From Proteobacteria bacterium SG_bin6 (GTDB lineage Bacteria > Pseudomonadota > Alphaproteobacteria > Sphingomonadales > Sphingomonadaceae): DNA of 35,525 bases. The DNA lies in contig LWDJ01000046.1 in the NCBI GenBank assembly GCA_002083435.1, positions 1 through 35,525 on the forward strand, written 5' to 3'. Position numbers and translations under genes: made by a program. This document shows positions 15,071-21,802 of this stretch, in pieces. Positions within the stretch are counted from its first letter, which is position 1, and every line of letters begins with the position of its first letter. The notes beneath the pieces are model-generated. The model saw only the letters and a program-made list of their open reading frames with translations, was not told the DNA's origin and ran no database searches.

Positions 15071-16371
15071 AGCATCGCCTCCCGAAGCTTGGGGGAACCC
15101 GCGCGCATCCCGGTCGCGAGCAGCGCCGCGAGCAGGAACAAGCCGGCCTCGACCGCGAAGACGCCGGCGAAGGACTCCGCCCCCGCCCCCATCGCGCGAA
15201 GCAGATCGACGCCCAGCGCGCCGCTCAAGCCGCCCAGCCCGAAGGCGATCGCCTGCGCCGCGCCCCACACGCCGAGCCGCAGCCCCTCGCGCGCCGGGCC
15301 GGCGCTGCTCGCCAGCCCCATCATCGCGCCGATCGCCGCCACCGCGAACACGCCGTTGGCGAATCCCTGCAACCAGACATTCGCGGCGAGTGGCCAAGCC
15401 GGGCCGATCCGCGCGGCAATGCCAAGCCCCACCAGCGCCAAGGCCGATCCCATGCAGCCGCCGACGATCCAGCGCCGTAGCGCCGCCGGCGCCCCGCCGC
15501 CAAACGCCGAACCGCCGATCCCGGCAAGCAGCATTCCGACCAGCACCCCGCTATGCTGCACCCCCGACAAGCCGGTCGATTGGCCAGGGGTGAAGCCGAA
15601 CACGAGCCCCGCGAACGGCTCCAGGATCAAATCCTGCATCGAATAAGCCAGCATCGACAGGAACACGAAGCCGGTGAAATGCCGGGCGTCGCGCTCGGCC
15701 AGCATCTCGGCGAGCGCGGCGCCGAAGCTTTGCGTCGGCGCCTCCTCCGCAAGCACCGCCCGCCCGCGCGGCTCGACGCCTCGCACCGCCCCCCAGGCCA
15801 GCAGGAACGCGCCAACCGCGATCCCGCCCGAGACCATCGCCAGGCGGAACGGGGAGAAGGGATCGACCAGCTTGCTCGCGATCGCGGCGGTAACGACAAT
15901 GCCGGCGATCATCATGATCCTGCTTGTCGCCGCCGCCGCCGCGCGGCGCTCGGGCGCGACCAGCGTCGCGAGCAGCGCGAGCAGCGAAGTGCCCGCCGCC
16001 CCTACCCCGGCGCCGATCAGCGCATAGGCGGTAATCGCCATCAGATAACCCAGTGGCGCGCCCGCAGCGAGCATCCCCAGGCTATCAACCGCGAGCAGGC
16101 TCCCCAGCATCAAGGTTGCCATGCCGCCGATGATCCAGGGGGTGCGCCGCGCGCCCCGGTCCGATCCATGCCCCCAGAGCGGCCGGGCGAGCTGCACGCC
16201 ATAATGCCACGCGACCAACCCCGCCGGCAGCGCCAGCGGCAGGGCAAGCTCGACGGTCATGATTCGGTTGAGCAGCGAGGTGCTGAGCATCACGCTCGCG
16301 CCGATCGCGCTCTGCACGAGTCCGAGACGGACGATCCCGCCCCAGCCGAGCCCGGGCACGCCCGCGCTCAC
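15067..16371 (-). CDS. PucC-like BCD-family transporter in the bchG-bchP unit
   Basis: The 434-residue membrane protein has about 12 helices and belongs to the bacteriochlorophyll delivery (BCD/PucC) branch of the MFS. Landmarks are LLNRIMTVELALPLALPAGL, RPLWGHGSDRGARRTPWIIGG and MQDLILEPFAGLVFGFTPGQ. It parallels LhaA in this window, which has LNRVMIVEIGVPASLVAVLV and MQDILLEPYGGHVLGLNVGE. The gene between bchG and bchP in purple bacteria is often called orf428 or pucC-like. Its likely role is insertion or handling of bacteriochlorophyll or light-harvesting polypeptides. The start GTG 16371 overlaps the bchG stop (GTGA). TTG 16374 is an alternative. Confidence 0.92.
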   Translation of the reverse strand: MSAGVPGLGWGGIVRLGLVQSAIGASVMLSTSLLNRIMTVELALPLALPAGLVAWHYGVQLARPLWGHGSDRGARRTPWIIGGMATLMLGSLLAVDSLGMLAAGAPLGYLMAITAYALIGAGVGAAGTSLLALLATLVAPERRAAAAATSRIMMIAGIVVTAAIASKLVDPFSPFRLAMVSGGIAVGAFLLAWGAVRGVEPRGRAVLAEEAPTQSFGAALAEMLAERDARHFTGFVFLSMLAYSMQDLILEPFAGLVFGFTPGQSTGLSGVQHSGVLVGMLLAGIGGSAFGGGAPAALRRWIVGGCMGSALALVGLGIAARIGPAWPLAANVWLQGFANGVFAVAAIGAMMGLASSAGPAREGLRLGVWGAAQAIAFGLGGLSGALGVDLLRAMGAGAESFAGVFAVEAGLFLLAALLATGMRAGSPKLREAML

Positions 16372-17312
16372 CAATGCACCCCGCCGGCAAGGCCGAGCGC
16401 CGCGACGAGCATCCCGAGCACCGACAGCACCGTTCCGGTCGCGTTATACCAAGGCGCGCGGCCGACCGGATTGGCGATCAGCTTGGGCATCAGCGCGAGC
16501 TGTGCCGCGAGCAGGCCGGCGACCACCAGCGCCGCGAGCAAATGCCCCAGCGCGGCGAGCAGCAGCACGACCCCCAATTGCGGCGCCGCCATCACGATGC
16601 AGGCGATCCAGGCGGCGCGCACCGGGCCGATCGTGGCGGGCAACGAGCGGATGCCGCAGGCGCGGTCGCCCTCGATCGCCTTGAAATCATTGAGCGTCAT
16701 GATGCCATGCGCGCCAATGCTATAGAGCAACAGCACCGCGAGCACCGGCGCGGAGGGCATCGCCCCTGCCGCCACCGCCGCGCCAGTGAACCAGCTCAGC
16801 CCTTCATACGTGAAGCCGACGACGCCCGGCCCCCACAGGCCGCTCAGCTTCAACCGGGCGGGTGGGGCGCTGTACGCCCAGGCACAGATGAGCGCGAGGG
16901 CCGTCGCCGGCACCACCCAGCGGCTGGCGAAAGCGGCGATCAACGCGGCGAGCGCGAGCGACACCGCGCTCCCGATCAGCGCGATCCACAGCCCCCAACG
17001 CCCGCCGATCCGCCCCGAGGGGATCGGCCGCCCGGGCTCGTTGATCGCGTCGACATCGCGATCGAACCAATCGTTGATCGCCTGGCTGGTGCCGCATACC
17101 ACCGGCCCGGTCAGCACCATGCCAAGCAGAATGAAGGGCAGCTGCGCCCGCAGCGGCGCGCCGGCGGAGATCACGCCGCACAGGAATGCCCAGATCGGTG
17201 GAAACCAGGTGATCGGCTTGAGCAGCTCGAGAACGTCGCCCGCTTTGGGCACGGCGCGGCCGGGGATCGGCGAAAGGGGCGCGAACGCGGTACGCTGAGT
17301 CGACCGGGCCAT
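16368..17312 (-). CDS. bchG: Bacteriochlorophyll synthase BchG
   Basis: The 314-residue UbiA-family prenyltransferase esterifies bacteriochlorophyllide a with geranylgeranyl diphosphate in the membrane. The first Asp-rich motif is INDWFDRDVDAINEPGRPIP and the second is MTLNDFKAIEGDRACGIRSL, each at the cytoplasmic end of a helix bundle. FLCGVISAG and ITWFPPIWAF near the N terminus are typical of ChlG/BchG. The start is ATG 17312. It is the first gene after a TGT-N12-ACA operator and is coupled to the PucC-like gene and then bchP. That makes a bchG-pucC-like-bchP unit that completes and delivers the pigment. Confidence 0.96.
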   Translation of the reverse strand: MARSTQRTAFAPLSPIPGRAVPKAGDVLELLKPITWFPPIWAFLCGVISAGAPLRAQLPFILLGMVLTGPVVCGTSQAINDWFDRDVDAINEPGRPIPSGRIGGRWGLWIALIGSAVSLALAALIAAFASRWVVPATALALICAWAYSAPPARLKLSGLWGPGVVGFTYEGLSWFTGAAVAAGAMPSAPVLAVLLLYSIGAHGIMTLNDFKAIEGDRACGIRSLPATIGPVRAAWIACIVMAAPQLGVVLLLAALGHLLAALVVAGLLAAQLALMPKLIANPVGRAPWYNATGTVLSVLGMLVAALGLAGGVHW

Positions 17313-17354
17313 GCGCCAAGGCTAGGGCCGTCAACATTTCTCGTCAATTATGAT

Positions 17355-17372
17355 TGTCCATTAGTTTGGACA
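17355..17372. promoter_or_regulatory. PpsR/CrtJ operator upstream of bchG
   Basis: TGTCCATTAGTTTGGACA matches the consensus TGT-N12-ACA exactly and is a near-perfect palindrome with TGTCCA/TGGACA arms. It lies in the 61-bp gap between the ppsR stop and bchG, 43 bp ahead of the bchG ATG. PpsR/CrtJ represses bch, crt and puc promoters under oxygen through such sites. Binding usually needs two sites, but only one perfect copy is seen here. Confidence 0.82.
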
Positions 17373-17373
17373 G

Positions 17374-18798
17374 TCAGTCCTCGTCGGACATCAGGTTGCC
17401 AAGCCCGTGGCGGTGCAGCTTGGAATAGAGGCTTTGCCGGCTCACCCCCAAAACTTCCGCCGCCGAGGCGCGATTGTCGGAGGTGTAGGCAAGTGCCGCT
17501 TCGATACACAGCCGCTCGATCAAGTCGGTCGATTCGCGCACGATTTCCTTGAGCGACATCCGCCCGACCAGTTCGGTGAGCTGCTCGACCGAGCACGGCA
17601 ACGGCTTGTCGCCCGCCGCCGGCATGTCGCGCAGCCGGCGACCGACCGCGCGGATGGTGAAGCCAAAGCAATCGCCCTCGGCGCCGGGCGCGATCACCCC
17701 CGAAATCTCGATCTCCTCCTGCCCGCCATCCAGGCCGCGGAGCACCGACGCGACATTGCGCACCGTACCATGCTCGCGCAGCTGCCCCGCGATCAGATCG
17801 ACATCGACGCCGGGACGGCCGACCCAGGTATCGAGCCGCGCCCCCTTGGCGCGCTCGATCGTCGGCAATTGCGCCAGCTCGAGGAAGGCGGCATTGGCGG
17901 CGCGCACCACCAGCTGCCGATCGGTGAGCACGAAGCCATCGGGCATCCGTTCCACCACCCCGGCCCAGTCGGTATCGGATGGTCTTTCGACCGGCGCGGG
18001 CTCGGCGGGCGCGAGGCGGACGAGCAGCAGCGCCGTGCGCGCCTGACGGAACAGCCGCGCGGCGACCTGTACCGCGCCACCGCCACGCAGCCGGACCGCG
18101 AGCGGCGGTACCTCGTCCGACGCCTCGACCGCGCCGAGATGCGCGATCAGCGCCTCGCGCTCGGCCGTGTCCACGATCGTCGATACCGGCTGATCGACCA
18201 GCGCGCCGGGCTTCACCGCCAGCGCGCGCGTCGCGGCGCTGTTGGCCTCACGGATACGGCGGGTGGCGGCGTCGACGATCAGCACCGGCTCGTTTGCCAT
18301 GTCGAACAATAGGCGATAGCGCGCCTCGGCCTGGCGCAGCCGCAGATAATCGCGCTCCAGCGACTGTTGCGCCTGGAGCAGCCGCTGCTGCAGCGCCGCC
18401 GCCTCGCGCAGGTCGCGGCCGATCGCGGCGAACCGTCCGTCGCTGATCGCGACGATCAGATAGCGGACCGGCAGCTCGCCGATCACCGTCGCATGCGTCA
18501 CCTGACGCCACCGCGCGGGCACGCCGAGCGCGGCCTCGCTCAGCATCTCGACCACCTTGCCGCGCCCCTCGATCATCACCGTGTCGATGAAGGGCTGGCC
18601 GATCGCATCGTGAAAGCCATAGCCCGCCAACTGCGGGTCGCCGATCGCCAGATCGATGATGCGGCCATCGGGATCAAGCACGAAAGTCAGGTCGCCCACC
18701 GCGGCCAGCAGCCCGGCAACCGCCGCACTGTTCAATCCGCCAAGCGCTGCTGCATCGCGAAACGCGCGCGGCTCGATCGAGAGTTCTGCCCTATTCAC
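17374..18798 (-). CDS. ppsR: Photosynthesis gene repressor PpsR/CrtJ
   Basis: The 474-residue regulator has three PAS domains and a Fis-type helix-turn-helix. PAS-N is about residues 30-120 (LTFVLDPDGRIIDLAIG). A Gln-rich coiled coil at about 130-160 (AALQQRLLQAQQSLERDYLR) is followed by PAS-1 (YRLLFDMANEPVLIVDAATR) and PAS-2 (VVERMPDGFVLTDRQLVVRA). The HTH is at about 430-470 (RASAAEVLGVSRQSLYSKLH). It represses pigment genes aerobically at TGT-N12-ACA. The only cysteines are Cys377, Cys402 and Cys431. Cys431 matches the redox cysteine beside the HTH of Rhodobacter PpsR/CrtJ. No cysteine exists in the first 376 residues, so the PAS-region partner known there is absent. The start is GTG 18798, 59 bp after the aerR stop. 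Confidence 0.95.
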   Translation of the reverse strand: MNRAELSIEPRAFRDAAALGGLNSAAVAGLLAAVGDLTFVLDPDGRIIDLAIGDPQLAGYGFHDAIGQPFIDTVMIEGRGKVVEMLSEAALGVPARWRQVTHATVIGELPVRYLIVAISDGRFAAIGRDLREAAALQQRLLQAQQSLERDYLRLRQAEARYRLLFDMANEPVLIVDAATRRIREANSAATRALAVKPGALVDQPVSTIVDTAEREALIAHLGAVEASDEVPPLAVRLRGGGAVQVAARLFRQARTALLLVRLAPAEPAPVERPSDTDWAGVVERMPDGFVLTDRQLVVRAANAAFLELAQLPTIERAKGARLDTWVGRPGVDVDLIAGQLREHGTVRNVASVLRGLDGGQEEIEISGVIAPGAEGDCFGFTIRAVGRRLRDMPAAGDKPLPCSVEQLTELVGRMSLKEIVRESTDLIERLCIEAALAYTSDNRASAAEVLGVSRQSLYSKLHRHGLGNLMSDED

Positions 18799-18857
18799 GT
18801 GGCACGACTGCCCTTTGTAAGCATGGAGACGCGGTTACGCCTTACTCGCCCAACGCC

Positions 18858-19694
18858 TCAGGCGGCGGCGATCACGCCCCTGGCTCGCGCCGCCACCAGC
18901 CGACTTGCGAGCGCAACCGCCAGCCGCGCATCGGCTGCGGTCCCATCGGCCCCAACCTGGCCGGCGCGTTCGGGATCGTCTAGAAACACCCGGCCGCCAA
19001 CCATCACGCACAGCCGCGGGTTGCACGACACATTGCGCATCGCCGTGATCAACGCGGGAAGCGGGCGAATATGGCAGTCGCAACTAACCGTCAATCCGAC
19101 AAGATCGAACGGGGTGGTCGCGAGCCGGGCGAGCAGTTCGGGGGTGGTCGCCTCGGTCAGCCGTTCGGTCGACCAGCCATCGCGCGTGAAAATTTCGTCC
19201 ATCACAACCGCGCCAAAGCTGTGCTGATCGCCCGGCATCGGCGCGAACAGCGCACGGCGGCCTGGCGCGCCGCCATCGGCGACCGGCACCCGCGCGGCCA
19301 GTTCATGCACCACTTCCTGCAACCGCCACAGCGCCATCGTGACATCGATGAAGTCGCAATAATCCTGCTCCCAGAACTCGCCGAGCCGGCGCGCGGTGGG
19401 GGCGAGCAGTTCCACCAGCACCGCCTCGGCGCCAATGCCGCGCGCGCAGATCTGGTCGACATAATCGAGCAGCACATCCGCTTCGGCGGTGAGGACGAGA
19501 CTGGTAAAACTCTCCACCTCGGAGCGCAGGACCGCGGGCGAGGTGCTTCGAACGGGCGTGCGCGACTCGCGCGGGTGCGCGGCGACCAGGCGTGGAATGA
19601 TCTCACGCTCGACGACTGCCGAAAGCGATCCCTTGCCGGCGATGGACGTGTCGGCGCCATTTTCCTGCGGACCATTGGAGCGCGGGCGGAACAC
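18858..19694 (-). CDS. aerR: AerR/PpaA cobalamin-binding antirepressor
   Basis: The 278 residues from GTG 19694 comprise a helical cap (EVESFTSLVLTAEADVLLDY, ELLAPTARRLGEFWEQDYCD, DVTMALWRLQEVVHELAAR). A B12-binding domain follows, with DQHSFG, which matches DxHxxG (axial-ligand His158). LVGLTVSCDCHIRPLPALIT, the SCHIC-type region, comes next. In Rhodobacter, AerR/PpaA binds cobalamin in a light-dependent way and antagonises CrtJ/PpsR, encoded next door as here. The 5' end is odd. GTG 19694 has only a G-run upstream, ATG 19814 is in frame but gives an Arg-rich leader, and the best ribosome site (AGGAGAG, ATG 19768) is out of frame across a (GGGGC)4 repeat. Confidence 0.88.
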   Translation of the reverse strand: MFRPRSNGPQENGADTSIAGKGSLSAVVEREIIPRLVAAHPRESRTPVRSTSPAVLRSEVESFTSLVLTAEADVLLDYVDQICARGIGAEAVLVELLAPTARRLGEFWEQDYCDFIDVTMALWRLQEVVHELAARVPVADGGAPGRRALFAPMPGDQHSFGAVVMDEIFTRDGWSTERLTEATTPELLARLATTPFDLVGLTVSCDCHIRPLPALITAMRNVSCNPRLCVMVGGRVFLDDPERAGQVGADGTAADARLAVALASRLVAARARGVIAAA

Positions 19695-19714
19695 GCCCCG
19701 CCCCGCCCCGCCCC
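19695..19714. repeat. (GGGGC)x4 tandem pentamer at the 5' end of aerR
   Basis: There are four perfect copies of GCCCC on the plus strand (GGGGC read in the aerR direction), directly ahead of the GTG start at 19694. Units of 5 bp change the reading frame when gained or lost. Removing one unit joins ATG 19768 to the AerR frame, reading KGAGRG then VFRPRSNGPQENG. Confidence 0.95.
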
Positions 19715-19765
19715 CTTCCGCCCGGCGATACCGGCGAAGGGACGTCCGAAAGAAAACAACGAAGC

Positions 19766-19781
19766 CATGGCTGGCTCTCCT
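19766..19781 (-). promoter_or_regulatory. Strong Shine-Dalgarno and ATG out of frame with aerR
   Basis: Read on the minus strand, AGGAGAG (19781-19775) is followed 6 bases later by ATG at 19768, starting MASLFSFGRPFAGIAGRKG. This is a better initiation site than any in the AerR frame. Its frame stays open to 19202 only because of the high GC content and does not encode a recognisable protein after the pentamer repeat. Confidence 0.6.
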
Positions 19782-19856
19782 AACCCGGCAATGTCGACGC
19801 TCAAGCAACCGCATCGCGCGATAAGCATGGTCGAGTCCCTGCCGGGCGTATTGTGG

Positions 19857-19885
19857 AAACTACGTCCTTTACGCCGACGTGACAA
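19857..19885 (-). promoter_or_regulatory. Candidate aerR promoter
   Basis: On the minus strand, TTGTCA (19885-19880) is followed after 17 bp by TAGTTT (19862-19857). It lies about 90 bp ahead of ATG 19768. The -10 is weak, so this is only a candidate. Confidence 0.25.
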
Positions 19886-19928
19886 TAGGGGAGTGCCACA
19901 GCGGAACGGCTTCGTCCAGTCGGATTGA

Positions 19929-19970
19929 CGTAAAATCGAATTGACACTGTTCCGCGTGCAGGCCTAGTCT
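19929..19970 (+). promoter_or_regulatory. Candidate bchF superoperon promoter with degenerate PpsR site
   Basis: TTGACA (19941-19946) and TAGTCT (19965-19970), with an 18-bp spacer, make a plausible promoter 30 bp ahead of bchF. The stretch CGTAAAATCGAATTGACA (19929-19946) fits TGT-N12-ACA except for the first base and covers the -35. A repressor bound there would block the polymerase. A direct repeat ATTGAC occurs at 19924 and 19940. Confidence 0.35.
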
Positions 19971-19999
19971 TCGCTTTGCCTCGAACGAAGGGCACAGCG

Positions 20000-20533
20000 G
20001 TGACAGCAGCGCGGCATCAGGGCCAGAACGACGCGGGGCGGCCCGCAGCCTCGGCACTCTATACGCCCGAAGAACGCCGCCGCCGCGACGCGAGCGTGTG
20101 GACCATCGTCCAGGGCGTGCTGGCGCCGATCCAATTTCTCGTGTTCCTGGTGAGTCTGGCGCTGGTCCTGCGCTATTTGGCGAGCGGCCAGGGCGAGCAG
20201 GCGGCGGCGCTGTCGGTGGTCGTCAAGACGGTCACCCTCTACGCGATCATGATCACGGGCTCGATCTGGGAGAAGGTGGTGTTCGGCCGCTGGCTGTTCG
20301 CCCCCGCTTTCTTCTGGGAAGACGTGTTCTCGATGCTCGTGCTGGCGCTGCACAGCGCCTATCTGGTTGCGCTCTATGGCGGCCTGCTCCAGCCCCAGGC
20401 GCTGATGCTGCTCGCGCTGGCGGCCTATGCCACCTATGTCATCAACGCCGGCCAGTTTGTGCTGAAGCTGCGCGCGGCGCGGCTGCAGGCGGCGCGGGAG
20501 GCGGCGCCCGGCGGGGCGCTGGCGGCGGCATGA
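20000..20533 (+). CDS. bchF: 2-vinyl bacteriochlorophyllide hydratase BchF
   Basis: The 177-residue membrane protein hydrates the C3 vinyl group of the chlorin to hydroxyethyl, a step specific to bacteriochlorophyll a. Family landmarks are YTPEERRRRDASVWTIVQGVL (here split by the start of the first helix), IMITGSIWEKVVFGRWLFAP and FFWEDVFSMLVLALH. Four hydrophobic segments follow. The start is GTG 20000, preceded by AAGGG with 9-bp spacing. TTG 19976 is in frame but lacks a ribosome site. It is the first gene of the plus-strand superoperon, and its TGA overlaps the bchN ATG by 4 nt. Confidence 0.94.
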   Translation: MTAARHQGQNDAGRPAASALYTPEERRRRDASVWTIVQGVLAPIQFLVFLVSLALVLRYLASGQGEQAAALSVVVKTVTLYAIMITGSIWEKVVFGRWLFAPAFFWEDVFSMLVLALHSAYLVALYGGLLQPQALMLLALAAYATYVINAGQFVLKLRAARLQAAREAAPGGALAAA

Positions 20534-21789
20534 GTACCCGCCCCCTTGACCGCGCCGATTGCCGCCCGGTGCTGCGCGAGCGCGGCCAGCGCGAGGTGTT
20601 TTGCGGCCTCACCGGCATCATCTGGCTGCACCGCAAGCTGCAGGATGCCTTCTTCCTGGTGGTCGGCTCGCGCACCTGCGCGCATCTGCTGCAATCGGCG
20701 GCCGGGGTGATGATCTTCGCCGAGCCGCGCTTCGGCACCGCGATCATCGAGGAGCGCGACCTCGCCGGCATGGCCGATGCGCAGGAAGAGCTCGACCGGG
20801 TGGTGAGCGAGCTGCTCGCACGGCGCGGCGACATCCGCCAGCTGTTCCTGGTCGGCTCGTGCCCGTCGGAGGTGATCAAGCTCGATCTCGCCAAAGCCGC
20901 GGCGCGGCTCGACGCTCGCCACTCCGGGGTGCGGGTGCTGAGCTATTCGGGCAGCGGCATCGAGACGACTTTCACAGAGGGCGAGGATGCCTGCCTCGCC
21001 GCGCTCGTGCCGACGCTGCCACGCGACGAGGCCGCGCAGCTGCTGGTGGTCGGCACCCTGCCCGACATTGTCGAAGACCAGTTCAGCCGACTATTCGCGA
21101 CGCTCGGAATTGATCGCGTGCGCTGGCTGCCGGCGCGGCGCGCGGCCGAACTGCCCGGTGTTGGCCCGGGCACGCGCTATCTGCTCGCCCAGCCCTTCCT
21201 CGGCGAAACCGCGCGCGCGCTGGAGGATCGTGGTGCGGTGCGGATCGACGCGCTGTTCCCGCTCGGCGCCGAGGGCAGCACCGACTGGTTCCTGGCCGCC
21301 GCGCGTGCGTTCGGCGTCGACGAGTTGCACGCGCGCGGCGTGCTCGCCCCGCACCGCGAGCGAGCAAAGCGCGCCCTGGCCGGCGCCGCCGAGCGGCTGG
21401 CGGGCAAGACGTTGTTCCTGCTCCCCGACTCGCAGCTCGAAGTGCCGCTCGCGCGCTTCCTCGCGACCGAATTGGGGATGGCGCCGATCGAGGTTGGCAC
21501 GCCGTTCCTCCACCGCCGCCACCTCGCGCGCGAGCTGGAACTGCTGCCCGAAGGCGTCCAGCTGAGCGAAGGGCAGGACGTCGAGCGCCAGCTCGACCGG
21601 GTGCGCGCGACGCGGCCCGACCTGACGGTTTGTGGCCTCGGCCTCGCCAACCCGCTGGAAGCCGAGGGCTTCACCACGAAATGGGCGATCGAGCTGGTCT
21701 TCTCGCCGATCCACGGCTTCGACCAGGCGGGCGACCTCGCCGAGCTGTTCGCGCGCCCGCTGCGGCGGCGGGAGGTGCTGCGGGTATGA
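20530..21789 (+). CDS. bchN: Dark protochlorophyllide reductase subunit N
   Basis: The 419-residue BchN is the NifD-like subunit of the light-independent protochlorophyllide oxidoreductase (DPOR). The three cysteines that hold the NB [4Fe-4S] cluster are at Cys25 (EVFCGLTGI), Cys50 (GSRTCAHLL) and Cys111 (LVGSCPSEVI), one residue off the Rhodobacter numbering. Other landmarks are SYSGSGIETTFTEGEDACLA and GLGLANPLEAEGFTTKWAIE. ATG 20530 overlaps the end of bchF. The long open frame upstream merely shadows bchF. The gap to bchB is 13 bp and holds its ribosome site. Confidence 0.97.
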   Translation: MSTRPLDRADCRPVLRERGQREVFCGLTGIIWLHRKLQDAFFLVVGSRTCAHLLQSAAGVMIFAEPRFGTAIIEERDLAGMADAQEELDRVVSELLARRGDIRQLFLVGSCPSEVIKLDLAKAAARLDARHSGVRVLSYSGSGIETTFTEGEDACLAALVPTLPRDEAAQLLVVGTLPDIVEDQFSRLFATLGIDRVRWLPARRAAELPGVGPGTRYLLAQPFLGETARALEDRGAVRIDALFPLGAEGSTDWFLAAARAFGVDELHARGVLAPHRERAKRALAGAAERLAGKTLFLLPDSQLEVPLARFLATELGMAPIEVGTPFLHRRHLARELELLPEGVQLSEGQDVERQLDRVRATRPDLTVCGLGLANPLEAEGFTTKWAIELVFSPIHGFDQAGDLAELFARPLRRREVLRV

Positions 21790-21802
21790 GTGGAGCCCCC
21801 CC

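Noticed and set aside
19202..19768. Frame beginning at the strong ATG 19768 read to its own stop as an independent gene
   Set aside because: After the pentamer repeat the product is Arg/Ser/Pro-rich and lies across the AerR domain. Only its first ~20 codons look meaningful.
19812..19814. ATG 19814 as the aerR start
   Set aside because: It is in frame but has no ribosome site and gives an Arg-rich leader that shadows the MASLFSF frame. Kept only as an alternative.
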